Source: Armatimonadota bacterium
Lineage (GTDB): Bacteria > Armatimonadota > DTGP01 > JAKQQT01
Direction: 5' to 3'
Assembly: GCA_036504095.1 (NCBI GenBank)
Contig: DASXVS010000017.1
Location: 62,001 to 126,000 of the forward strand
Length of the DNA: 64,000 bases
This document shows positions 8,681 to 17,389 of the stretch, in pieces. Position 1 is the first letter of the stretch. Each line of letters starts with the position of its first letter. The position numbers and the translations under genes were made by a program. Under the pieces are notes generated by a model. That model did not search any database. It was not told where the DNA came from and worked only from the letters and a program-made list of their open reading frames with translations.

Positions 8681-10168
8681 TCACTTCGGTTGCGTGCTCA
8701 ACGGCCAGTTGTCGGTTCGGAACGGGAAGAGCGGCAGGCCATCCCCGTTGAATATGCTGGTCTCGGGGTTGGCGTCCCAGGCGTAGCGGACGGCGACCGG
8801 ATTGGGCACGCCGGCCGCCGAGACGACCAGGGTGTCGCCCTCGACCTTCACGTCAGCCCACACGAACTTGCGGTCTTCACCGGCGACGGCGAAGCCGCCC
8901 GTCTTTCCGTCTCTGGCGACCAGGCCTCCGCCCACATGGTCGAATGTCAGGCGGATTGCTCCTTTTTCGATCTTCATCGAGCGGTACTCCGGTCCGGAAT
9001 ACGCCACCTTCTTGCCGCAGAACCTGGCGAGGGCAACGAGAGCGAGGCGCCGGCCAACTTCCTGCTTGTTCTTCGGGTGGATGTCGCCCGCGTCGCCGAT
9101 ATCGACGGCGGTGGCGATTCCGATATTCTTCCCCGTGGCGGCGGTCAGGTACTGTGCCTCGCGGAGTTCGGCCCAGGCATCGTCGGCGGGCTCCGCTTTG
9201 CGCTGCATGAAGCCGGCAAGCTGGACGATAAGGAACGGGAAGCGCCCTTCGTTCCAGCGATGGCGCCAGTCGCCGATCATAGTCGGCAGCAGCGTGCGGT
9301 ACTGGTACGCCCGCCCCGCGTTGCCTTCACCCTGATACCAGATGGCGCCTTTGATGGCGAAGGGGATAACCGGCGAGATCATCCCGTTGTAGAGCACCGT
9401 TGGAAAGTTGACATTGTCCTTGATCGGACCGGGGGGAGTGGCGCCGGCGGGCGCGGCGTTGTAATCGGCCCTGAGCTTGAGATCGGCGGCGAAATCCGGC
9501 ATCGCGGCGAGGCCTTCGGCGCCGGTCCACGACTCGGCGTTCGTGCCGCCCCAGGCGCTCTGGATAAGGCCGATCGGTACGTTCAGCTGCTTGTTCAGTT
9601 CGCGTCCGAAGAAATATGCGGCTGCGCTGAAGCCCTCCCACGGACCCCGTTTGATGTTATCCGGCGTGCAGAGGAGCCATTCGCCCTTGAGGGTGGATTG
9701 CGGCACGGTGTTGAAGGTCTTGGCAACGTTGAACAGACGGATCTTCGGGTAGTTCGCGGCGGCGATTTCTTTCTGGGCGTCGTTCACAAGGCCGATGCCC
9801 ATTTCCATATTGGACTGGCCGCTGCAGAGCCACACGTCGCCGACCAGCACGTCCTCGAAGGAAACGGAGCGGGGGCCGGTCACGAAGAGCGAGTAAGGGC
9901 CTCCGGCCTTCAGCGGTCCGATGCGCGCTTCCCATTTCCCGTCGGCGCCGGCTTTGGCCTGGGAGACCGATCCGTTCATAATGACGTTCACGCGTGCGCC
10001 GGGCGTGGTCCAGCCCCAGACCGGCACTTTCATGTCGCGCTGCAGGACCATGTGGCTGGAGAACATGGGGCTTACGAAGGGGAGATTCGCGGGGCTGGAT
10101 TCCTGAGCGCCGGCGTGGGGCGTCAGCGCCGCGAGAAGCAGCGCAATCAGTGACATTTTCGTCTGCAT
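8681..10168 (-). CDS. Secreted sialate O-acetylesterase family carbohydrate esterase
   Basis: A 495-residue exported SGNH-type esterase of the SASA family. The signal peptide is MQTKMSLIALLLAALTPHAGA, presumably cut after AGA. It has a beta-sandwich (about 30-105), then the nucleophile motif CSGQSNME (115-122, Ser119) and the later IWYQGEGNAG block that forms the oxyanion/active-site loop, and DIHPKNKQEVGRRLA bearing the candidate catalytic Asp/His. It should remove O-acetyl groups from sialic acid or from plant polysaccharides such as xylan; this family is broad and the substrate cannot be read. The start has GGAGG nine bases upstream. It is the last gene of the leftward sugar cluster 13716-8681. 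Confidence 0.85.
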   Translation of the reverse strand: MQTKMSLIALLLAALTPHAGAQESSPANLPFVSPMFSSHMVLQRDMKVPVWGWTTPGARVNVIMNGSVSQAKAGADGKWEARIGPLKAGGPYSLFVTGPRSVSFEDVLVGDVWLCSGQSNMEMGIGLVNDAQKEIAAANYPKIRLFNVAKTFNTVPQSTLKGEWLLCTPDNIKRGPWEGFSAAAYFFGRELNKQLNVPIGLIQSAWGGTNAESWTGAEGLAAMPDFAADLKLRADYNAAPAGATPPGPIKDNVNFPTVLYNGMISPVIPFAIKGAIWYQGEGNAGRAYQYRTLLPTMIGDWRHRWNEGRFPFLIVQLAGFMQRKAEPADDAWAELREAQYLTAATGKNIGIATAVDIGDAGDIHPKNKQEVGRRLALVALARFCGKKVAYSGPEYRSMKIEKGAIRLTFDHVGGGLVARDGKTGGFAVAGEDRKFVWADVKVEGDTLVVSAAGVPNPVAVRYAWDANPETSIFNGDGLPLFPFRTDNWPLSTQPK

Positions 10169-10248
10169 TTAGAAACCTCCAGATGGCGACACCGGGGCTG
10201 GAGTGCCCCGGTGCGATACTTCGGTGTGTGAAAGCACAGGGAGCGGGG

Positions 10249-11262
10249 CTAGTCTTCCCAGACGCGCAGACCCTGGGCGACCACCTCAAACGGCAACACC
10301 TGTCCCTCGGCGGCCGCGATGGCCTTCTCAACCGGCTCGCGGCTGCCCGGTTCAACAACGGAGATCATGCACCCGCCGCCGCCGGCGCCGCAGATCTTGC
10401 TGGCCAACGCCCCGGCCTCTTTGGCGGAGGACATGATGCGGTCGATTTTCGGCGTGGTGACACCACGAGCGAGGCCCCGGCGGTTGCGCCACTCGTCATC
10501 AACCTGCTGGGCAAAATGGTCCCAGTTTCCGCGCACGATAGCCTCGCGCATGGCGACGGCGGTGTCCTTGATGGAGCGCAGTTTGTCTCGCTCGCCCTCG
10601 GCGTCATCGATGTAGCGGCACATCATGATCCAGTTGCTGGTGCCGCTGAAGCGCGTCTCGCCGGTATAGGAGAGAACCACGCGCTTGTTCAATTCGGCAA
10701 GGGCGGCGTCGCCCAACGATTCCACTTTGTCTTCACCCGGAAGAAACCAGAGCGCGTTCACACCGCCGTAGGCCGCGGCGTAGTAATCCTGATTGCCGGT
10801 CGGAATCTCGATCACCTGGGCTTCCAGGTGGGAGGCTGTGTGCACGATCTGGCTCTTGTCCAGGCCCTTCCCGGCGATTTCGTTCAGGGCGCCGCTGAGT
10901 GTGATGAGCAAACACGAACTGGCGCCCAGGCCACTCCCCTTGGGCGCTCTACTCAGCGTGGTGACGTTAACTCCGCGATCGTAGTCTTTGAGGTAATGCT
11001 TCACCACGCGGGCCAGAAGCGGGAGCTTGCCCTTCACGTCCAGTTCCTGCACGCAGTCAGCGTGTTGTTCGAGATCGATGTCTTCCGCCCTCAGAACGAT
11101 GCGCTTGTCATCACGTTCCTCGATCTTCACCGTGCTGCCGACGTTGATGGCGGCATTGACGGTGAGGCCGAACTCCTCGAAGAGGTAAAGGGGGTAGATA
11201 TCCAGGGTTCCGCCGGCAAGGTCTATCCTCGCGGGCGCCGTGGAGTGGATGGTTCTTTTCAA
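10249..11262 (-). CDS. GHMP-family sugar kinase
   Basis: A 337-residue cytoplasmic GHMP kinase. Motif 1 is SAPARIDLAGGTLD-like (residues 8-21, written STAPARIDLAGGTLD), motif 2 the ATP-binding PKGSGLGASS (107-116), and motif 3 KICGAGGGGCMI near the C terminus. It resembles the D-glycero-D-manno-heptose 7-phosphate kinase and fucokinase branch more than galactokinase, but the sugar is not determined. The start appears to be the TTG at 11262. No good Shine-Dalgarno is visible, and a GCACGGAG/CTCCGTGC hairpin sits 15 bases upstream (11277-11298), which could restrict initiation. It lies between a PIG-L deacetylase and a sialate esterase. Confidence 0.85.
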   Translation of the reverse strand: MKRTIHSTAPARIDLAGGTLDIYPLYLFEEFGLTVNAAINVGSTVKIEERDDKRIVLRAEDIDLEQHADCVQELDVKGKLPLLARVVKHYLKDYDRGVNVTTLSRAPKGSGLGASSCLLITLSGALNEIAGKGLDKSQIVHTASHLEAQVIEIPTGNQDYYAAAYGGVNALWFLPGEDKVESLGDAALAELNKRVVLSYTGETRFSGTSNWIMMCRYIDDAEGERDKLRSIKDTAVAMREAIVRGNWDHFAQQVDDEWRNRRGLARGVTTPKIDRIMSSAKEAGALASKICGAGGGGCMISVVEPGSREPVEKAIAAAEGQVLPFEVVAQGLRVWED

Positions 11263-11321
11263 TGTTTATGGGTCCGGCACGGAGAGGCGGCTCCGTGCTT
11301 CCTTTCAAGTTGAGAATCGGG

Positions 11322-11370
11322 ACAACGGAATTGAGACTTGACCTGTTACGACGGGTCCCAATCCCGTTGT
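11322..11370 (-). terminator. Hairpin downstream of the PIG-L gene
   Basis: Left arm ACAACGGAATTGAGAC and right arm GTCCCAATCCCGTTGT pair with two mismatches. It lies ten bases past the leftward PIG-L stop (11381) and ahead of the GHMP kinase gene. A second stem, GCACGGAG with CTCCGTGC (11277-11298), follows before the GHMP start. The left arm contains the word GAATTGAGACTTGA shared with 8612-8678. Confidence 0.6.
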
Positions 11371-11380
11371 ACTCTGTCTT

Positions 11381-12229
11381 CTATGCGAATTTCGCCAGAT
11401 TCGCTTTCACTTCGCCCGTGAACCGCTCGATGTGGGCCAAAACGTGATCCATGGGGCTGAGCGTATCGTCCTCGATGAGGGGCGTCAGGTCCATCGCGAA
11501 ATTGAGAAGGTGGCTGGCGTCAACCGCGTGGCTTTCATGGTAGGTGGCGTGAGCGCGGCGGCGGCCCATGGTGGCCAGATCGTAGCGCTTGCCGCCGACG
11601 ACCTGAGAGTCGAACACGCTCACCAGGGCGGTCTGGATGTTCTCGTGCGCGTCGAGGCGCATCACGTGTTTGTCCGCGTCGATCATCCAGTCCAGGTCTC
11701 GCCACACTTCGCAGCCGAGCAGCGTTTTGGGACGCTTATCCCTGGGAAGCGACCGGATGGCGGCGAGGACCTTCATCGCGGTGCCGATGTGGGTCGGGTG
11801 CTTGTCCGCGAGATTGTGGGTGTACACGATTTCCGGCCGCGCGGCCAGAAGCAGCGCCGCGAGGTCCTCGACCGGGCCGGTCGCGGCGGGGTCCTTGACG
11901 GCGCTGCTGGGGAAATCGAGGAAGACCTGGGCGCCGTATTCGCCGACGAATGCGGCCTTCTTCTGCTCGAGGCGGCGGATTTTCTGCATCTCGGCATCGG
12001 TGTAGTTGGCGTACATATCATCGCGGGCGCTGCCGGCGCCGTTGGTGACGATCACGCCGGCGAACCATTTGTCCGCCAGGCCGAAGCAGTTGATCACACC
12101 CTCCATGGCCATGATCTCGATGTCATCCTGATGGGCCGAGATGCCCATATGGGTTGTCCGGGAGAGGGCTTCGGCCTCAGGCTTTTCATCCGGCACATAT
12201 ACGCCGGCGGTCGGTATTTTGAATTGCAT
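11381..12229 (-). CDS. PIG-L/LmbE-family N-acetylglucosaminyl deacetylase-like protein
   Basis: A 282-residue protein of the PIG-L/LmbE family, zinc-dependent deacetylases of N-acetyl amino sugars. The zinc/catalytic motif reads AHQDDIE (residues 32-38), a variant of the usual AHPDDE; the ligand His33 and the Asp pair are kept. The second motif, HNLADKHPTHIGTA, supplies the other histidine ligand. No signal peptide is seen, so it should be cytoplasmic and act on imported sugars. The ATG at 12229 has AAAGGA eight bases upstream; the GTG at 12235 is less likely. It sits between a ROK-like kinase and a GHMP kinase on the same strand, separated from each by repeat-built hairpins. Confidence 0.82.
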   Translation of the reverse strand: MQFKIPTAGVYVPDEKPEAEALSRTTHMGISAHQDDIEIMAMEGVINCFGLADKWFAGVIVTNGAGSARDDMYANYTDAEMQKIRRLEQKKAAFVGEYGAQVFLDFPSSAVKDPAATGPVEDLAALLLAARPEIVYTHNLADKHPTHIGTAMKVLAAIRSLPRDKRPKTLLGCEVWRDLDWMIDADKHVMRLDAHENIQTALVSVFDSQVVGGKRYDLATMGRRRAHATYHESHAVDASHLLNFAMDLTPLIEDDTLSPMDHVLAHIERFTGEVKANLAKFA

Positions 12230-12245
12230 TGTCACATTCCTTTGG

Positions 12246-12320
12246 AGGATTCAGAGGTCAGGGTTCGGGATTCAGCTTCCGGATCTCGGTCTGAATCCTG
12301 AATCCCGGATACTGAATCCT
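12246..12320 (-). terminator. Repeat-built hairpin between the ROK-like kinase and PIG-L genes
   Basis: An imperfect 30-base inverted pair beginning AGGATTCAG and ending CTGAATCCT, with GGGATTCAG and CTGAATCCC nested inside. Roughly 23 of 30 positions can pair. It starts two bases after the leftward stop at 12322 and uses the same GATTCAGGGTTCGGGATTC word seen at 24178-24200. Confidence 0.6.
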
Positions 12321-12321
12321 A

Positions 12322-13716
12322 TTACTTCAAAGCGGGCAAACTGGCGGCGGCGATGCTCTGCCCCAACCGTTTCATCTTTTCATCGGGCGTTGAGAGCGTC
12401 AGCCTCGCGGCAATTTCGGGGAACTCGACGTTCAGCACTTCCTGCGCTTTCTTCACCACCAGGTTCCCGCCTTCGCCGGAAGTTACTCGGCCCAGAATCA
12501 GGAGGTGTTTCATCTCGTAAAAGTCGGCGAAGTGGGCGATGGCGTAACCGAACTCAATCCCGACGGATTCGTAGACTTTGCGGGCCGTTTCGTTGCCCTG
12601 CTTCATCATACCTTGCAGCGCCACAAGACGCTTCGGCAATTTGCCGCTCCCCAGGTCCAAACCGGCCTGCGCCGCGATCCGCGCCGTACCCTGCTGACAG
12701 AAATACTGCACCGCGCAGCCTTCATCTCCCGACCACTCGTCAGCGGGACCGTTCTCGCGATAGTCCACCGGCACGAAGGCCAGTTCATTCAGCCAGCCGG
12801 TGATGTTGCCTTCGCCGGTGACATAACCCGCGGCTACGGACGTTCCCATGGCGACCCCGAGGACCGGGTTTTCGCCGATGCTCATCGAAGCGGCAAGCGC
12901 GGTCACTTCGCCGTCATTGACAACTTCGATGGGCACGCCCATCTCCCTGCCAATACGGAGGAACATATCGGCGACCTGTGCCTCGAAGATGTCGCGCGGA
13001 ATCCCGCGATAGAGCGAGCCGACGCGGACCCGGTTATTCACATAAATCCCGGCGGCGCTTCCGCCGATAGCATCAACGTGCTCCAGGTGAGCGGCCGCGC
13101 GCTTTATGCTGTCCATCACGCCATCGTAATGATACTGCGGATCCGCCTGATGGTAGGGGTCCCAGACGATCTCCTCGCTGAAGAGGACTTCGCCGTCTTT
13201 GACAGCGGCGGCCTTGCGGTCCGAGCCGCCGAGGTCGAAGCCGATGCGATTGCCGGCGAGGTGGCGGCCCAGAGGCACGGAGGTTTCCCGTTGTGCCGGC
13301 ACGTCTTCGGGCGCGCATGTCACAACGGTAAACGGGTGCTCGTAGACCTTGCCCATGAAGTCAGCGTCGAAGGCGCGGGCGCCGCCTTCGCGGTAGCCGC
13401 CTCGAAGGTAATCACCGACGGCGGCGGGGCCGCCCGCGTACACCTTCCAAGCGCCGCGCTGCCAGAGCAGAAACTTGACGATCCGCTCCGCATACGGCAG
13501 GTTGAGTTCAAACCGTGGATCCCCCGGGGGAAAAACGATCGTCTCGTAGACGGATACCGAACCGTCCGCGCGTTCGAGGCCGAGTTTCAGCGGGATGCCG
13601 CCGCTTTCCGCCGCCGCCTTCCTGAAGGCGCGATTCACGAGAGAGGCTGGCGTAAAGTCCGGATCCAAAGGTGGCGTAAAGGCCGGACGAACGTCAAAGC
13701 CGGATGTCCAATTCAC
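12322..13716 (-). CDS. ROK-like sugar kinase with an N-terminal extension
   Basis: A 464-residue protein. The C-terminal 300 residues are a ROK/hexokinase-type ATPase: phosphate-1 loop GFDLGGSDRKAAAV (159-172), AIGGSAAGIYVNN, VVNDGEVTALAAS (the Asp-containing catalytic segment), GVAMGTSVAAGYV, and a C-terminal LILGRVTSGEGGN. The first 155 residues precede the phosphate-1 loop, which normally begins a ROK kinase, and are unrecognised. The GTG start at 13716 is chosen because AAGGAG lies eight bases upstream; the frame stays open further up but enters a low-complexity stretch. No CxCGxxGC zinc motif typical of canonical ROK proteins is visible, so the family is related but divergent. It is first in the leftward cluster. 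Confidence 0.75.
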   Translation of the reverse strand: MNWTSGFDVRPAFTPPLDPDFTPASLVNRAFRKAAAESGGIPLKLGLERADGSVSVYETIVFPPGDPRFELNLPYAERIVKFLLWQRGAWKVYAGGPAAVGDYLRGGYREGGARAFDADFMGKVYEHPFTVVTCAPEDVPAQRETSVPLGRHLAGNRIGFDLGGSDRKAAAVKDGEVLFSEEIVWDPYHQADPQYHYDGVMDSIKRAAAHLEHVDAIGGSAAGIYVNNRVRVGSLYRGIPRDIFEAQVADMFLRIGREMGVPIEVVNDGEVTALAASMSIGENPVLGVAMGTSVAAGYVTGEGNITGWLNELAFVPVDYRENGPADEWSGDEGCAVQYFCQQGTARIAAQAGLDLGSGKLPKRLVALQGMMKQGNETARKVYESVGIEFGYAIAHFADFYEMKHLLILGRVTSGEGGNLVVKKAQEVLNVEFPEIAARLTLSTPDEKMKRLGQSIAAASLPALK

Positions 13717-13979
13717 AACAGATACTCCTTGCGGGCTCCCCAAAAGCGGGGGGCGGTACTTGGCGGCTACAAAAACTATTGTATGGTGGCCGTGCGCATG
13801 TCTACTCGGATGGGGGTTTGGAAGTCCGGGTGGCGCGTTCGCCGGCGTACAGAACGCCGCGCGTTCGCCGGCGGCCAACCGGGCGAGCGGCCGCCACGGG
13901 GCGCCGGAGGCTTTTCTCGCGGGCGCATCACATAACCTATACTGGATTGTCTACATCGTTCCTAGAAAGGAAAACGCAT
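13717..13979. promoter_or_regulatory. Divergent promoter region between the ROK-like kinase and LTxxQ genes
   Basis: A 263-bp gap serving two outward genes. A leftward TACAAT (complement of 13778-13783) and a rightward TATACT (13938-13943) are -10 candidates. Neither has a convincing -35 at 17 bases. No operator was recognised. Confidence 0.35.
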
Positions 13980-14381
13980 TTGAAACACTGGATATTGGGC
14001 GCGGCCGTCCTCGCGGCAGGTCTGATTTTCGCCAATTCCCCCGCGGGAGCATTCCCGCCCGCCGCTCCGGCAGACCCGCACGCGGTACGGCCCGTCGGCT
14101 CGCCCCATGGCCCCAATCCGCTGAACCTTACCCCCGCGCAGCAGAAGAAGTTTGCGGCGTTGCAGATGAAATACCAGCCGCAGGCCATCAAGGCGATTCG
14201 GGGCGCGAAGACATCCGCGGATGTGCGGAAGAGACTGGCGCCCCTTGAGAAAAAGATGAATACGGAAGTGATGGCGATTCTCACGCCTGCCCAGCAGAAG
14301 AAATTCCGTGCGCTCAGGGCGGAAGCCGCGATGCGGGACAAAGCCGCCGCTGCTCACGCCGGGGTCGCCCCCAGGAAATAG
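13980..14381 (+). CDS. Secreted LTxxQ-motif (Spy/CpxP-like) protein
   Basis: A 133-residue exported protein. The signal peptide is KHWILGAAVLAAGLIFANSP, cut near PAGAF. The mature part has two LTPAQQKKF motifs, NLTPAQQKKFAALQ and, 48 residues later, ILTPAQQKKFRALR. These are the signature of the LTxxQ family that includes the periplasmic chaperones Spy and CpxP. It is highly helical and basic. The TTG start at 13980 fits: AGAAAGG lies eight or nine bases upstream and the signal peptide begins at once. A related gene follows 116 bases later, so this is probably a tandem duplication. Envelope-stress chaperoning or metal sensing is inferred from the family only. Confidence 0.72.
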   Translation: MKHWILGAAVLAAGLIFANSPAGAFPPAAPADPHAVRPVGSPHGPNPLNLTPAQQKKFAALQMKYQPQAIKAIRGAKTSADVRKRLAPLEKKMNTEVMAILTPAQQKKFRALRAEAAMRDKAAAAHAGVAPRK

Positions 14382-14497
14382 CAGGCATCGGTACGCGCCG
14401 GGGAGACCACGGCCAATCGGCTTGAGAAAGCGTGACGCTGTGGTCGTCCCCGCAACGGCCTCCGGATGGGCGGTCGGATCGGAAAAGGGAAATCAAA

Positions 14498-15031
14498 ATG
14501 AAGATACGGTTTGGCACGATGGCGGCGACGGGCATCGCTGTGCTGGCGCTGGCAACGGCGGCGCTGGCCTTTCCGGCGCAACCGGCGAATCCGCTGGGTT
14601 TGACCCCGGCTCAGAAGGAAAAGATCACCGCGATCAACAAGAAGGCGCGCGCAGAGGTCGCTGCGGTTCAGATGGGAACGGGAAAGCGGGAGGAGAAGAC
14701 CGCCAAGATCGCACAGCTCACCCGGAAGTACGATGACGATGCTATGGCGGTGCTCACTCCGACCCAGCGCGCGAAGGTCCAGGCGCGCCGGCAGGCGAGG
14801 TTGAAGCAGATTCAGCAGATCCTGGCGGTCCAGAAAACTCTGACGCCCCAACAGAAGGCCAAGGCGCAGGCCATCAATGCGCGAATCGGGGCCAAGGCGC
14901 GGAAGATCCAGTCCGACCCCAAGCTGTCCGATGCACAGAAGAGGGCGCAATACATGGCGCTGCAGAAAGAGCAGCAGGCCGCTGAGTTGGCCATCCTCAC
15001 CAACAAGCAGCGCGCCGCCCTGCCGAAATAA
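14498..15031 (+). CDS. Secreted LTxxQ-motif protein, second tandem copy
   Basis: A 177-residue exported protein with signal peptide MAATGIAVLALATAALAFPA. It contains four LTxxQ-like motifs (GLTPAQKEKI, VLTPTQRAKV, TLTPQQKAKA, ILTNKQRAAL) spaced along basic helices, twice as many as its upstream neighbour. It is Ala/Lys/Gln-rich and probably all-helical. The ATG at 14498 follows GGAAAAGGGAAA. The stop lies seven bases before the DUF4432 gene, so the two may be co-transcribed. Family relatives act as periplasmic chaperones or metal-stress proteins; function here is inferred. Confidence 0.7.
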   Translation: MKIRFGTMAATGIAVLALATAALAFPAQPANPLGLTPAQKEKITAINKKARAEVAAVQMGTGKREEKTAKIAQLTRKYDDDAMAVLTPTQRAKVQARRQARLKQIQQILAVQKTLTPQQKAKAQAINARIGAKARKIQSDPKLSDAQKRAQYMALQKEQQAAELAILTNKQRAALPK

Positions 15032-15038
15032 CCTCCCA

Positions 15039-16064
15039 ATGGCGAACCTCTTGGGCAGGGCCTTCACGCGGCGTGAGATCGAACAGCGCGTCGGGTGCAT
15101 GGATCAATTAGCGTTCATCAGGCCCATGGCTCTGACCGATGGGCGAGGGCATGGCGTCCGAGGCTTCCAGGTCTCCACCGGGGGAGGGCTCGAGTTCAAC
15201 GTTCTCGCGGACAGGTGCCTGGATATCCTGGATTTCCGGCACAACGGGCGCTCATTGTGCTGGCATTCCGGGGTGGGGCCGGTGTCCCCGGCGTACTATG
15301 AGGCCGAGGGCGACAACTTCCTTCGGTCGTTCTTCGGGGGGATGCTGACAACGGGCGGGCTGACGAACGCCGGCAGCGCTTGCGAGGACGAAGGCAGAGC
15401 CTACCCCTTGCACGGCCGCATCGCCAACACCCCGGCGGAGCGCGTTCGATGGAGCGCCGGCTGGGAAGGCGACGAGTACGTGCTGCGGATCGCCGGCGAG
15501 GTCCGCGAGACGCGCGTTTTCGGTCCGCGCCTGGTCCTCAAACGGCAGATCCGGACGGTACTGGGATCGTCATCCGTGACGATTGAGGACACCGTTGAGA
15601 ACGAGGGGTTCAGCGAAGAGCCGTTCCTGCTCCTCTACCACGTCAACGCCGGGTTCCCCGTGCTGGACGAAGGATCTGAGGTGCGCATCGATTCGCGAGT
15701 CACGCCGCTGGGCGAGTTCGCCGCGTCCGGTCTCGATGCGTGGACGCGGGCGATCGCGCCTGTCCATAACATCGCCGAACAGTGCTACGTTCACGACGTT
15801 GTGCCGGACGCGGAGGGGATGGCGCAGGCGGAGCTCTGGAACGAGCGGATCGGGCTGGGCTTTCGCGTGCGCTATCGCAAGGCGGAGCTGCCGCACCTGT
15901 GGCAGTGGAAAATGATGGCGGAGCGGGACTATGTGATGGGGCTGGAACCCGTGAACTGCGGTCCCGGCGGGCGCGCGGCCGCCCGCGCCGCGAACCAGGT
16001 TGGCATCCTGCCCCCGCGCGGTTCCATCACGCATCGCGTCGTGCTGGAAGCGTTCGAGGGCTGA
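15039..16064 (+). CDS. DUF4432 aldose-1-epimerase-like protein
   Basis: A 341-residue cytoplasmic protein of the DUF4432 family, which has the galactose mutarotase-like beta-sandwich fold. Recognisable blocks are GLEFNVLADRCLDILDF, GMLTTGGLTNAGSAC, the active-site-like PLHGRIANTPAE (His in LHGR), a middle FLLLYHVNAGFPVLDEG (His), and the C-terminal GLEPVNCGPGGR followed by PPRGSITHRV. Family members are presumed sugar-anomer epimerases or carbohydrate-binding proteins. The start at ATG 15039 lies seven bases after the preceding stop, with a weak Shine-Dalgarno in the preceding CDS end. It matches the sugar-catabolism theme of the neighbourhood. Confidence 0.8.
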   Translation: MANLLGRAFTRREIEQRVGCMDQLAFIRPMALTDGRGHGVRGFQVSTGGGLEFNVLADRCLDILDFRHNGRSLCWHSGVGPVSPAYYEAEGDNFLRSFFGGMLTTGGLTNAGSACEDEGRAYPLHGRIANTPAERVRWSAGWEGDEYVLRIAGEVRETRVFGPRLVLKRQIRTVLGSSSVTIEDTVENEGFSEEPFLLLYHVNAGFPVLDEGSEVRIDSRVTPLGEFAASGLDAWTRAIAPVHNIAEQCYVHDVVPDAEGMAQAELWNERIGLGFRVRYRKAELPHLWQWKMMAERDYVMGLEPVNCGPGGRAAARAANQVGILPPRGSITHRVVLEAFEG

Positions 16065-16166
16065 GAGTGCCCGTTGGCCTTGGCTTCAATCCCAGTTCTC
16101 GTGACGCGGGCGCCCCGGTACAGGCGCGCAGTGCGAGACGACTGACCGCCATCTGCCATTGATTTC

Positions 16167-17180
16167 TCACCGTCGGACGGGAATGAGCAGGCCTGAGATC
16201 GGCTTTTTTGTCATATTGTCGTGGCCCCACAGCGCAATGACACCCTCGTTCGATATGGCGACCGGCGTGCCCATCGTGTATCTCGCCAGGGTCTTCGGAG
16301 CAAGCCTGTCGTTTATCTCGAAGGGGGTCTGATCCCTCCGAGGGTCCGGCCAGATCAGCACCGTGTCTGGGTTCAGCTTTTCCGCCACGAGCATCCCAGT
16401 TTCATTCATCTGCATTCCACGGATAACACCACCTGCGAAGAGGCGTGTTTTCGTGCTGAGGATCTTGGTACCAATGTCCGGATCCCAATAGTAGTAAATC
16501 GCATTCATGTTGGGAGTGCGCCCTGTCCCTGCCACCGCGCGGCTCGTGCTAAACGACGTCTGATTCCGGCGATTATCTACTATATCGTTCAAGATGGGAA
16601 TGTGCTCACCCTTCCGGGTGACGATGAACATGCCTGAGACATACCCATCTTCGGCGTAACGCCATAGGCTGTCGCCTCGGTTGTTGATCCGCACGGGTAG
16701 ATACCTCTGATAGGGAAAGATCGTACGGCTTCCATCTATACCAAATACGCCGGGAATAGGCTGACCATCAGCGGTGTATGCGTATCCGACCATCTGTCCC
16801 TTGGTGTTGATGTCGCGAATCGTGGCGCCTTGGAACGTGGCCATTCTCCAGGCGAAACCGGTTCGGTTCGAGATTGAACCGAGTTGGGGAATGGCCAGTG
16901 TTGTGCCGGCCGCCCTGCTCGCCCATCGAATGATCCCAGTGTCGGTGACCTGAGCAGGTGAACCGGTGAATTTGCCGACAATTCGACCAGATTTCAGGAC
17001 GGTACCGTCGCTGGTAGTGATCCACTGTCCATTTGGGCTCATGTGGGTGATCAAGCCGTTGGTACCGGTAAAGGGAATGAAATCATAGCGCGGGAGTGCG
17101 CCCCGATCGGCGGCGTGACAGGATACCTGGCAGGCGGCGATGATTGCCAACAGGATGGCTGGGCGTGATAACCATTTCAT
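16167..17180 (-). CDS. Secreted HAF-repeat-like protein of unknown function
   Basis: A 337-residue exported protein. The signal peptide includes PAILLAIIAACQVSCHAA and could be a lipoprotein signal (VSC), though the box is not ideal. The mature protein contains repeated xINxxGxxVG-type units: DINTKGQMVGYAY, RINNRGDSLW, QMNETGMLVA, AISNEGVIALWG. This is the pattern of the HAF/extracellular-repeat family, which forms beta-propeller-like folds. G+C content looks lower than in its neighbours, which may mean transfer. The ATG at 17180 has GGAGAG upstream. It is flanked by unrelated genes and the role is unknown. Confidence 0.6.
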   Translation of the reverse strand: MKWLSRPAILLAIIAACQVSCHAADRGALPRYDFIPFTGTNGLITHMSPNGQWITTSDGTVLKSGRIVGKFTGSPAQVTDTGIIRWASRAAGTTLAIPQLGSISNRTGFAWRMATFQGATIRDINTKGQMVGYAYTADGQPIPGVFGIDGSRTIFPYQRYLPVRINNRGDSLWRYAEDGYVSGMFIVTRKGEHIPILNDIVDNRRNQTSFSTSRAVAGTGRTPNMNAIYYYWDPDIGTKILSTKTRLFAGGVIRGMQMNETGMLVAEKLNPDTVLIWPDPRRDQTPFEINDRLAPKTLARYTMGTPVAISNEGVIALWGHDNMTKKPISGLLIPVRR

Positions 17181-17389
17181 TGAAGTACTCTCCTCACCGA
17201 GTCGTCCCATGTTCAAATGTTGGGTTGCGGGACGCATCACGGACATAGACTGGCAAGCGAACGAGGCCGTTCCATTGACGGTGTTGTCGTGCGGCCGTCC
17301 GTGTTACCGCAACCCGTGGAGTTTAGCACTCTCGATTGGCCCCGGAACGGCCTAATCTAAGTGTGCGATTTCACACCCGGGGGTGCGGT

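Noticed and set aside
16103-16118. Terminator for the DUF4432 gene
   Set aside because: Better explained as a copy of the REP-like palindrome, though it may also help end transcripts.
17325-17334. TTTAGCACTC, similar to half of a CIRCE element
   Set aside because: No inverted GAGTGCTAA at nine bases, no heat-shock gene nearby; chance match.
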